Of a DNA stretch of 14,193 bases, positions 1 to 8,600 are shown one piece after another. Under the pieces are notes generated by a model. The model searched no databases. It saw nothing but the letters and a program-made list of their open reading frames with translations, and had not been told where the DNA came from. The translations under genes were made by a program, and so were the position numbers. This DNA comes from Thermoflexales bacterium (GTDB lineage Bacteria; Chloroflexota; Anaerolineae; Fen-1058): the NCBI GenBank assembly GCA_016931085.1, contig JAFGFO010000253.1, positions 1 through 14,193 of the forward strand. The letters run 5' to 3'. Within the stretch, counting starts at the first letter, position 1; each line of letters opens with the position of its first letter.

Positions 1-656
<656 letters not shown>

Positions 657-660
657 TTTT

Positions 661-669
661 CATCTCCTT
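661..669 (-). promoter_or_regulatory. Strong Shine-Dalgarno site of the ABC ATPase gene
   Basis: On the minus strand the sequence reads AAGGAGATG, with GGAG seven bases before the ATG at 656. It fixes the start of the ATPase gene and is the clearest ribosome binding site in the window. The rest of the 58-bp gap to the ROK stop shows no convincing promoter or terminator, so read-through from the ROK gene is possible. Confidence 0.75.
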
Positions 670-714
670 TTTTAGTCGTGATAGTCCTACCCGCAGCTCT
701 AACGCTGGGGCCTA

Positions 715-1941
715 TTACACATAAGCTAAAAGATAGCGCTCGATCGCCAGGGCCGCCGCACCCAGGGCCGCCGCGTCGTTCCCCAAAGCCGCCGGGCGCA
801 CTTGTACATTCGAGTAAGCCGCCGGCGCAGCGCGGCGCAGAAGGGCCTCCTGGAGGGGGGTGAGGAGCGTGTCCCCCGCTTCGGCCAGTTGACCACCAAT
901 GACCACCCGGCGCGGGTTGAGGGCATTGACCAGCCCGGCAATCGCCGTGCCCAGGTATTCGCCAGCCTGGCGGACGGCCGCCAAGGCGACCATGTCGCCG
1001 GCCACCGTGGCGCGAATGACGTCCTCCAAGCGGATCGAACCACTACCCGGCTGTGAGTGCCCCAGCAGGTGGTCTCGTCCGTGTTCTTTCAAGGCGGCCT
1101 CCACCGAGCGGATCACGGCCGGCCCACTTGCGAGTGTTTCCAGGCAGCCAATGTTGCCACACGAACACGCCACGCCCGCCGGGTCAACCGCTATGTGCGC
1201 GATGTCACCCGCGCCGCCGCTGCTGCCCGGGTACAGCTCACCGTCCAGCACAAAGCCGGCGCCGATGCCCTCCCCCACCGAGACAAAGAACATGTCGTCT
1301 GCGCCTTGCCCGGCTCCGCTGCGGTGCTCGGCCAACGCGGCGGCGTGATAGCCGTTGATCAGCACCAGGGGTAGCTCGTCGGCCCAACCTAACTGTTCGC
1401 GCAAAAGCAGCGCCAGGGGCAGCTCGCCGGCCCACGCCTGTGGCGCAAACAGCAACACAGACTCGCCAGCCGCGTCCGCCAGCCCGGCCACACTGACCCC
1501 CAAGCCAACAATGGGGACATCTGTTGGGGCGGCCGCCGCCAGCTCCCGGACGAGCGCAGCCCCTTCGCGAACGGCATCACTGGGCGCCAGCATCTCGCCC
1601 AAGTAGCTCCTCAACTGGATAGGCTGGCCTGCCAGGTCCGTCAGCACCGCTGTGCATTGCGTTGCCTCAATGTGCACGCCCAGGGCCAGGCCGGCTCGAT
1701 CATTCAGTTGTAAACCGATCCGCCGCCGTCCAACGCTCGACGGCGCCGTCTGTCTTTCAAGCAGCATCCCCTTGCCCAACAGATCCGCAACGACAGCCGA
1801 TATAGCCGCCTTGCTCAAGGCGCTGGCCTCAGCCAACTCGGCCCGTGATATACCCGGGCGCGCATGGACCATCCATAGCAGCCTGGCCCGGCTGCTGGCG
1901 CGGGCAACGGCTTGTTTTAGCGGATAAAGTGGCAGATACAA
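715..1941 (-). CDS. ROK-family transcriptional regulator (NagC/XylR type)
   Basis: A 408-residue protein with an N-terminal winged helix-turn-helix (about residues 17-62, including ISRAELAEASALSKAAIS) and a C-terminal ROK sugar-kinase-like fold. The ROK zinc site is present as H249 with C259, C261 and C266 in the CSCGNIGCLE segment. The usual catalytic 'NDAN' motif reads NGYH at 196-199, so the catalytic aspartate is replaced by glycine. This points to a sugar-sensing repressor with no kinase activity. The start is TTG; the only nearby in-frame ATG (residue 24) would cut into the HTH, and no clear ribosome binding site is visible. Open frame continues upstream to a stop near 1975-1977 without an ATG. 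It is divergent from two secreted proteases and upstream of a sugar ABC ATPase, so either side could be its target. The effector is unknown. Confidence 0.9.
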   Translation of the reverse strand: MYLPLYPLKQAVARASSRARLLWMVHARPGISRAELAEASALSKAAISAVVADLLGKGMLLERQTAPSSVGRRRIGLQLNDRAGLALGVHIEATQCTAVLTDLAGQPIQLRSYLGEMLAPSDAVREGAALVRELAAAAPTDVPIVGLGVSVAGLADAAGESVLLFAPQAWAGELPLALLLREQLGWADELPLVLINGYHAAALAEHRSGAGQGADDMFFVSVGEGIGAGFVLDGELYPGSSGGAGDIAHIAVDPAGVACSCGNIGCLETLASGPAVIRSVEAALKEHGRDHLLGHSQPGSGSIRLEDVIRATVAGDMVALAAVRQAGEYLGTAIAGLVNALNPRRVVIGGQLAEAGDTLLTPLQEALLRRAAPAAYSNVQVRPAALGNDAAALGAAALAIERYLLAYV

Positions 1942-1975
1942 GGCTTGATTCGTTACATTCCCGTCGATAATAGTT

Positions 1976-2014
1976 CAGTTTATAAATCAATACCTGCAAT
2001 TATACACAGTTTAT
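1976..2014 (-). promoter_or_regulatory. Candidate operator: ATAAACTG direct repeat 31 bp apart
   Basis: On the minus strand ATAAACTG occurs at 2007-2014, inside the -35/-10 spacer of the ROK promoter, and again at 1976-1983, just past the predicted transcription start. The 31-bp spacing is close to three helical turns, so both copies would face the same side of the DNA. Binding by the ROK protein is an inference. Confidence 0.3.
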
Positions 2015-2026
2015 GCACTTTGTCAA
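1999..2026 (-). promoter_or_regulatory. Near-consensus sigma70-type promoter of the ROK gene
   Basis: On the minus strand a perfect TTGACA (-35, at 2021-2026) is followed after 16 bp by a perfect TATAAT (-10, at 1999-2004). Transcription should begin near 1992, giving a leader of about 50 nt before the TTG start. Such a strong promoter on a regulator gene usually implies repression, perhaps by the ROK protein itself. An ATAAACTG repeat lies in the spacer and again 31 bp downstream. Confidence 0.75.
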
Positions 2027-2040
2027 GTTGGCCGGAAGCG

Positions 2041-2066
2041 GAGGTTAAGGTTGAGGTTGAGGTTGA
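2041..2066 (+). repeat. GAGGTT hexamer tandem repeat
   Basis: Four tandem hexamers read GAGGTT, AAGGTT, GAGGTT, GAGGTT. They lie between the divergent ROK and metalloprotease promoters, just upstream of the latter's -35 region. The composition is close to the AACC/GGTT heptamers near 9143-9184. A role as a binding site or as a slippage-prone spacer is possible but not shown. Confidence 0.6.
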
Positions 2067-2075
2067 CGCAAAAGC

Positions 2076-2104
2076 GAAGCTTGCCTGACTTTTATTGAAG
2101 CTTG
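2076..2104 (+). promoter_or_regulatory. Candidate operator: two GAAGCTTG sites 21 bp apart
   Basis: Exact copies of GAAGCTTG occur at 2076-2083 and 2097-2104, start to start 21 bp, which is two helical turns. The first abuts the -35 region of the metalloprotease promoter and the second lies in the spacer next to the -10. Each contains the palindrome AAGCTT. This placement is typical of a repressor site; the binding protein is unknown. Confidence 0.4.
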
Positions 2105-2113
2105 AGGTATAAT
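2085..2113 (+). promoter_or_regulatory. Promoter of the secreted protease operon
   Basis: A perfect TATAAT (2108-2113) is preceded by CTGACT (2085-2090, four of six matches to TTGACA) with a 17-bp spacer. The predicted start near 2120 leaves a leader of about 34 nt. AAAGGA at 2141-2146 is a well-placed ribosome binding site for the ATG at 2154. Confidence 0.6.
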
Positions 2114-2153
2114 AACCATGGATTATTGAGGAAAACTTGAAAAGGAAAACAAG

Positions 2154-5100
2154 ATGAACAAAGATATTGCTCGGCAAGTAGTTGGTATCGCTCTCGCCAT
2201 GGTTATCGTGCTTGGCAGCACCGTCTCGGTTTCTAGCTCGAACTCGCCTGTCCAAGCCACCCAGTCTGACGAGGCCAATTCGCTGGTTATATTGCGCGCC
2301 GACCCAGCGGTGAATCGCTCTTTCGTGGCCCCACCGGCCGAGTTTGGCCTGCTGCGCGCCCAGAGCGCGACGATCACGGTCAATTACCTGGCGGGTGGAA
2401 CAAAGGACGTCTACGATTTTTCGTGCAACACCTGGCCCGTCGAGCCCAGGCAGGCCTTTGACTACGCAGTTTCCATCTGGGCCTCGCAGATCAACTCGTC
2501 GGTGCCCATCGTCATCAATGCTTGCTGGACGACGCTGGAGCCGGGCGTTCTGGGTTACGGGGGTGCGCCCTATCGCAGGAACTTTACCAACGCCCCGCGG
2601 TCGAGCACCTGGTATCCCGTTGCGTTGGCCAACGCGTTGGCCGGCTATGACTTGAACGGCAGCAACGCCGAGATCAACGTGGGCTACAGCAGCGAGTTCA
2701 ACTGGTATTATGGCACGGACGGCAACACCCCCTCTGACCGCTACGATTTTGCCAGCGTGGTGCTGCACGAAGTTTGCCACGGCCTGGGTTTTTCAGGCTC
2801 GATGGAGGTGTCCGGCGGCCTGGGGAGTTGGGGCAGCAACGGCGACCCGGACATTTACGATCGTTTCACCGAGAACGGCAGCGGCCAGAGCTTGCTCGAT
2901 ACCGGCCTGTTCCCCAATCCCTCGACGGCGTTAGCGGCCCAGCTTACCAGCGGCAACCTGTATTTCGACGGTCCCAACGCCAACGCGGCCAACGGCGGCG
3001 CGCGCCCCAAGCTGTATGCCCCTGGCACCTGGTCACAGGGATCCAGCTACTCGCATCTCGACGAGATCTTTAACGGCACTCCCAACGCCTTGATGACCTA
3101 CTCGTTGGGGCGGGCGGAAGCCAATCACAGCCCGGGCCCGATCGCGCTCGGCCTCCTCAAAGACGTGGGCTGGACGATAGGCTCTACCCCCCTGCCCGCT
3201 CCCACGCTGGCGAGCATCACACCTCAACAGGGCGTCAACAACAGCGCCGTTGATTTTAGCCTGTCGGGGGGCAATTTCCAAGCCGGCGCCAGCGTGGCGC
3301 TGAGCATGGCCGGCCAGGCTGATATTCAGGCCTTTAACCTGGCCGTCAGCACGTCTCTGATCACGGGCCGCTTTGACCTGAACGGGGTGACGACCGGTCA
3401 ATGGAGCGTCGTCGTCACCAATCCCGACGAGCAAAGCGCCACGCTGGAGAACGGCTTTACGGTGGCCGCCCCACCCCCGGCGTTGACGAGCATCACGCCC
3501 AATCAGGGTGTCAACAACAATGCCGCGTTCAACTTTACGCTGGCCGGCAGCGGCTTTCAGGTCTTGGCGGATGTCGCGCTCAGTCGTTCGGGCCAGTCCC
3601 CCATCAAGGCCACCCACCTGAGCGTCTCCGCCTCCCAGATCACGGGACGCTTCAACCTGGACGGGGCAGCAGTGGGCCAGTGGAACGTCATCGTCACCAA
3701 CACCCTTGATGGCCAAAACGCTATACTGGTGAACGGCTTTAGGGTAGTCTATCCACCGCCAGGGCTGGCAAGCATCACACCCAACAGTGGGAGCAACACC
3801 GGCATCGTTTCCATCACCGATCTGGCCGGCAGTTATTTCCAAGCCGAGGCCAGCGTCAAACTGAGCCGGGTTGGGCAAGCCGACATTCGTGCTGCCAACG
3901 TGAATGTGGCAAGCGCAGCCCAGATCACCTGCGATCTCGACTTGAGTGGGGCAGCCACCGGCGACTGGGACGTGGTGGTGACCAATCCCGATGGCCAAAG
4001 CGCCACGCTAGCAGATGGCTTCGAGGTGGTGTTTTCCGGCAAGACTTGGACCGGCGCCGAAAACCGCGACTGGCACACGGGAGGCAACTGGGAGCCGGCC
4101 GGCGTGCCGACCGCCACGGACGACGTGAGAATCCCCGACGTGGCGCGCGACCCGCTCATCTCGGGCACGGCCGCGGCGGCCAATCACGTGATCGTCGACG
4201 CCGGCGCCGTGTTGGATCTCGGCAGCAGCTCATTGAATGCAGAAGGCACAGTGGTCAATAACGGCACGCTTGCGCAGAGCCTGCACGTGATGGGTCAAAC
4301 TTCCACGCCTTTCTTGCGCATCACCGACCTCGCCGGCGGCCAGGCCAAGTACCAGGGGCTGGACATCATGATCACCGGGCCAGGCACGCTTTACATGCCT
4401 GGCGTCGTCGTCACCGCGTCTGTGTCTGGCAACCAACTGTGTGCCGGGCGCACCACCGGCGTCCAGCGCTGCTTCGATATTAGGCCGGCCCAGGCCATGT
4501 CGGCCACAGTGCGCTTTTACTTTGACGAGGCCGAGCGCAGCGGCTACAGCCTGGACGAGCTGCTGGTCGTGCACGAGGGGGCCGCGTGGACGGAAGAGCC
4601 GGGGCCTTACACTCGCGGCGTCGAGGGCTCCGCGCAGTACGTCGAGGCGCAAAACGTGGATGATTTTTCGCGCTTTGGCCTGGACAAAGCCGCCAGCGGG
4701 ATCTTTTACATCTATCTACCGATGGTGGCCAAGAACTGGCCGCCTGTTCCGTATGCGCCGAACCTGGTCGTGGCAAGCAATGACGGCAATGGCAATTACA
4801 GCCTGAACTGGAGCATGCCACCCATGCCGGCCGCGATCCCGCCGGTGACAGGCTACAAGTTACAAGAAGCCAACAACAGCCAATTTACGGCCGCCAGTGA
4901 TACCAGCCTATCCGATTCCTCATACACTGTCGCAAGCAAGTCACCCGGCTCGTATTGGTATCGCGTGGCGGCGAGAAACAGCTACGGCTATGGCACTTGG
5001 AGCAGCCCGCAGCAGCTTGTCGTCAATCCGCCAGGTACATTTTACGCTGTAGAGGATGCTTATATCCTGCAGGGGCGACCTGACACGAATTATGGCACTG

Positions 5101-5669
5101 CGAGCACGATGTGGGCCGGCTACGACGACTATCTCAATCCCGACGGCATGATCGCGCGCAGCATGGTCAAGTTTGACCTGTCGGTGGTCCCGGCCGATGC
5201 AGTCCTCAACAGCGCTGTTCTACGGGTGTACAAGGGTGCTTCGTACGATTTCGACGGTGAGTGGCGCACAATCACCGCTTATCGCATCAGCTCAGCCTGG
5301 TCCGAATCGAGCGTGACATGGAACACACGGCCTGACTACTCGACAGCGTATGGCTCCGCTTCTGTGCCCCACGATACATACGATTGGCACTCTTTTGACG
5401 TGACGGGGCTTGTGCAAGGCTGGATAAACGGCCATCTGGCAAATTTCGGCATCATGCTGCGCGGGCCGGAATGGTCTGGTAACGACTCGTCGTGGAAGGC
5501 CTTCTACACGCGCGAACGGGGCGATCCTTACACGCCGCAATTGGTCCTCAACTACGCCAATTACGTCGTCTCGGACAGTGCCCGATCGCCGGATGACGCT
5601 CCGGTGGAAGGGGTGCACGTGGCCAGGCAGCCCGCGCCCACGATCAAGGGATTGGCTGGTGAGAGGTGA
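2154..5669 (+). CDS. Secreted multidomain zinc metalloprotease (leishmanolysin-like metzincin, Ig-like repeats, FN3, DNRLRE)
   Basis: A 1171-residue exported protein. Residues 1-35 form a signal peptide with likely cleavage after VQA. The protease domain (about 60-345) carries HEVCHGLGF, giving zinc ligands H205 and H209 and catalytic E206. A distant H301 (SHLDE) followed by M314 (ALM) matches the third ligand and Met-turn arrangement of leishmanolysin-type metzincins. Three TIG/Ig-like repeats of about 92-94 residues start near 349, 441 and 535, each opening with L-x-S-I-T-P. A beta-rich segment beginning TWTGAENRDWHTGGNW (from about 632) follows. YIYLPMVAK lies near 853-860. Then come an FN3 domain (about 866-960) and a DNRLRE/CBM96-like domain (about 962-1135), a type often linked to carbohydrate or wall binding. 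It likely degrades extracellular protein while bound to a surface or polymer. It overlaps the next protease gene by four bases. The catalytic class is inferred from motifs; the substrate is unknown. Confidence 0.85.
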   Translation: MNKDIARQVVGIALAMVIVLGSTVSVSSSNSPVQATQSDEANSLVILRADPAVNRSFVAPPAEFGLLRAQSATITVNYLAGGTKDVYDFSCNTWPVEPRQAFDYAVSIWASQINSSVPIVINACWTTLEPGVLGYGGAPYRRNFTNAPRSSTWYPVALANALAGYDLNGSNAEINVGYSSEFNWYYGTDGNTPSDRYDFASVVLHEVCHGLGFSGSMEVSGGLGSWGSNGDPDIYDRFTENGSGQSLLDTGLFPNPSTALAAQLTSGNLYFDGPNANAANGGARPKLYAPGTWSQGSSYSHLDEIFNGTPNALMTYSLGRAEANHSPGPIALGLLKDVGWTIGSTPLPAPTLASITPQQGVNNSAVDFSLSGGNFQAGASVALSMAGQADIQAFNLAVSTSLITGRFDLNGVTTGQWSVVVTNPDEQSATLENGFTVAAPPPALTSITPNQGVNNNAAFNFTLAGSGFQVLADVALSRSGQSPIKATHLSVSASQITGRFNLDGAAVGQWNVIVTNTLDGQNAILVNGFRVVYPPPGLASITPNSGSNTGIVSITDLAGSYFQAEASVKLSRVGQADIRAANVNVASAAQITCDLDLSGAATGDWDVVVTNPDGQSATLADGFEVVFSGKTWTGAENRDWHTGGNWEPAGVPTATDDVRIPDVARDPLISGTAAAANHVIVDAGAVLDLGSSSLNAEGTVVNNGTLAQSLHVMGQTSTPFLRITDLAGGQAKYQGLDIMITGPGTLYMPGVVVTASVSGNQLCAGRTTGVQRCFDIRPAQAMSATVRFYFDEAERSGYSLDELLVVHEGAAWTEEPGPYTRGVEGSAQYVEAQNVDDFSRFGLDKAASGIFYIYLPMVAKNWPPVPYAPNLVVASNDGNGNYSLNWSMPPMPAAIPPVTGYKLQEANNSQFTAASDTSLSDSSYTVASKSPGSYWYRVAARNSYGYGTWSSPQQLVVNPPGTFYAVEDAYILQGRPDTNYGTASTMWAGYDDYLNPDGMIARSMVKFDLSVVPADAVLNSAVLRVYKGASYDFDGEWRTITAYRISSAWSESSVTWNTRPDYSTAYGSASVPHDTYDWHSFDVTGLVQGWINGHLANFGIMLRGPEWSGNDSSWKAFYTRERGDPYTPQLVLNYANYVVSDSARSPDDAPVEGVHVARQPAPTIKGLAGER

Positions 5670-8600
5670 TTTCCAGGATTCGCCGAGTTTGTGTGAGCGG
5701 GCTACTCCTGCTGCTGATGGGGTCCCCGTTTGGGCCGGCGCGGCCTGGGCAGACAGAGTCTGCTCCTACATGCGGGACGCCTGGACAGGCACAGCCTGGG
5801 CAAACACAGGCGCCTGCCCCTACAGGTGAGACAGCCAGCCGGCCTGCCACCGCGGCGCGTATTTACCTGGCGGGCGGTGATTTCGACCCCCTGCAAACGC
5901 CATCGCTAAGCCTGCCGCAAGCCCTCCCCGGCGATGACTACTGGCTGGTGCAGTTCGAGCGCCCCGTGAGCGAGGCGGATAAGACACGCCTGGCAGCCGC
6001 CGGCGCCCAGGTTTTGGGCTACTTGCCCGATTATACTTTCCTGGTCAAGGTCGTGCCGGGCAGCGAGCTGGAGGGTCTGCCCGGCGTGCGATGGGTCGGG
6101 GCGTATCTGCCGGCTTATCGTGTAGCGCCGTCGCTGCTGAACGAGGGGTGCGCCGAGGCGCCCGGCGCGTTGGTTCAGGCCGAGCGTCTCAGCCTGAACG
6201 TCGTGACCTTTCCCGGCATCGACCTGGAGGCGGTCGCTGCCCAGGTTGAGGCATTGGGGGGCGACGTTTTGGCTTCGAGCCAGACGGCCTGGAGAGGGAA
6301 GCTGCGGGTAGAGCTGCCTTCGCCGGCGCTCGGCCGGCTTGCGGCGACAGCCGGCGTGGAATGGGTAGAGCCGGCCCCGCGTTGGCAATTGTTCAACAAC
6401 AAGGCGGCCACCATCCTGGGCGTACGCCCGGTGTGGGACAGCTATCATCTGCACGGCGCCGGGCAAGTAGCGGCCGTGGCCGACACGGGATTGGACCAGG
6501 GCAGCGTTCTGCCGCCCGATTTGCACGACGACTTTGAAGACGGGCTCGGCGCATCGCGCGTGCTGCACATCTTTGACCGGGTTGGCGATGGCGGCCAGGA
6601 TGTGCGGAGCGGCCACGGCACGCACGTGGCCGGCTCGCTGCTGGGGAACGGCATCCGCTCAGGCAGCCGGCCCGCTTCGCACGTCTATCCTCTCAAGGCC
6701 GTGGTAGGGATCGCGCCCGAAGCCAAGCTGGTCTTTCAGGCGATCGAAGATAACGCCACCGAGGCGCTTTCCGGCGTCCCGCTCGACTTGCGAGAATTGT
6801 TCGACCAGGCTTACGAGGCGGGCGCGCGCGTTCACGTCAACAGTTGGGGCAGCGCGGATCTGGGCGTCTACACCGCCGAAGCCCAGGAGGTGGATGAGTA
6901 CGCCTGGGAGCACAAGGACTTGACGGTGGTGTTCGCGGCTGGCAACTATGGCGTGGACGCGGACGCCGACGGTGTGGTCGATGCCTACTCGGTGGGCAAT
7001 CCGGCCACGGCCAAAAATTGCCTCTCGGTAGGCGGCACGGAGAACGAACGCCTTACTTTTGCTTCCAACTGGGGCAGCGCGTGGCCGGCGCTTTTTCCAG
7101 CCGAGCCGATCCGGGAGGACAAGCTGGCCGATAACCCGGCCGGCCTGGCGGCCTTCAGCAGCCGGGGACCTACGCTCGACGGCCGTTTCAAGCCAGAGCT
7201 GGTCGCGCCCAGCACCTTCATTTTGTCCACTCGCTCCAGCCAGACCTACCAGACAGGCTGGTATCCTTTCAATGCCGAGTATACCTACATGGGCGGCACC
7301 TCGATGGCCGCGCCGTTGGCGGCCGGCGCGGCCGTGCTGGTGCGCGAGTACTACAGCCGGACGTACAACGCCAACGCTTCGGCCGCCCTGGTCAAGGCCA
7401 CCTTGATCAACGGGGCGGTGGATAGCTATCCTGGCCAGTACGGGGCAGGCTTGACGCAGGAGATAAGTCCCACTCGCCCCAACATCATGGAAGGTTGGGG
7501 GCGGGTGGACGTGCAAAACAGCCTGTACCCGCCGTCCCGCCGCTTATTTCACGTGGATCACGCGGCAGGGCTGGCGACTGGCGGGCTGCATCGCTACACG
7601 TATGCCGTGAGCGACACGACCCAGCCGCTGCGCTTCAGCCTGGCCTGGACCGATTATCCAGGCGCGCTGGCGGCGTCCGGCAGCCTGGTCAACGATCTCG
7701 ACCTGAACGTGGTCGGGCCGGACGGCACGCGGCACTACCCGGCCAATGCCGGCCAACGCGGCGCCAGCCAGGCATTGTACTACGACGACGGGGTGAAAGA
7801 TGGCACGTACACCTTGACCGGCTCGCTGCACGTGGCGGTGTGTTTCAGTCCCACCAGCTACCCGGTGAGTTTGAGCCTGGCGCAGTTTTATCTTAGCTCT
7901 CGCAGCGGCCAGTATCCCAAAACGTTTCGCCATTTCGTGTATACCGGCTCGGACGAGAGTGGGCCGGTGCAGGCCATCTACACCGGCACCAGCACGCTGC
8001 GCTCGGCCGGCTGGCACGTGATTGATGTGTCGAGCGCGGGACTGGACATCGCGTCCGGCGATTTCTTCCTGGCCATCGAGCTGCCCGACGACGATTTGAG
8101 CTGGGCTTATGATGGGAGCGAGCCTGACGGCCGCAGTTGGGATAACGCGGAGGGCTGTTGGCTCAAGTGGGCGGATGAGGATTACATGTTCCGCGCCGTG
8201 GTGCGGGAGGCGGGGGAGAGCACTCAAAACGACCGAGTGAATACCGTCGAGAGCGTAGACATCGCCAACCCACTGCCCGGCTTTTACACAGCCACGCTTC
8301 GCGGCCACAACGTGCCGATGGGGCCACAGCCTTATGCCCTGGTCGTCTCGGGAGCGGCCGAGGCCGTGCCGGCCAAGGCCGTCGAGACCCTCGCACACGT
8401 GACGATTGACGGCGCATCAGAGGGCATGGTGAATGTGGCCCACACCTTCAACGCCGTCGTCAGCCCCAGTGTGCCCTCGTTGGCAAGCCTCACGCCCATC
8501 ACCTATGTGTGGCAGGCTCACCAGCAGGCCTCGCTGAGCTACACAGGGGGTATGACCAACGCGGCGGCGTTCTCGTGGCCAAGCGCCGGCCTCAAGCTCA

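Noticed and set aside
2205..2260. Lipoprotein lipobox or sortase signal on the secreted proteases
   Set aside because: No cysteine-containing lipobox follows the signal peptide of the metalloprotease, and neither protein ends in LPxTG with a membrane segment. The S8 protease cysteine in SAPTCGTPG lies beyond the hydrophobic segment without a lipobox pattern.
1980..2780. Open frame of 266 codons on the minus strand over the divergent promoter region and the start of the metalloprotease gene
   Set aside because: It is antisense to a clear signal peptide and protease domain, shows no domain pattern, and covers the promoters.
3033..3998. Open frame of 321 codons on the minus strand within the metalloprotease gene
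   Set aside because: It mirrors the three Ig-like repeats of the plus-strand gene; its composition and internal repetition come from the coding strand.
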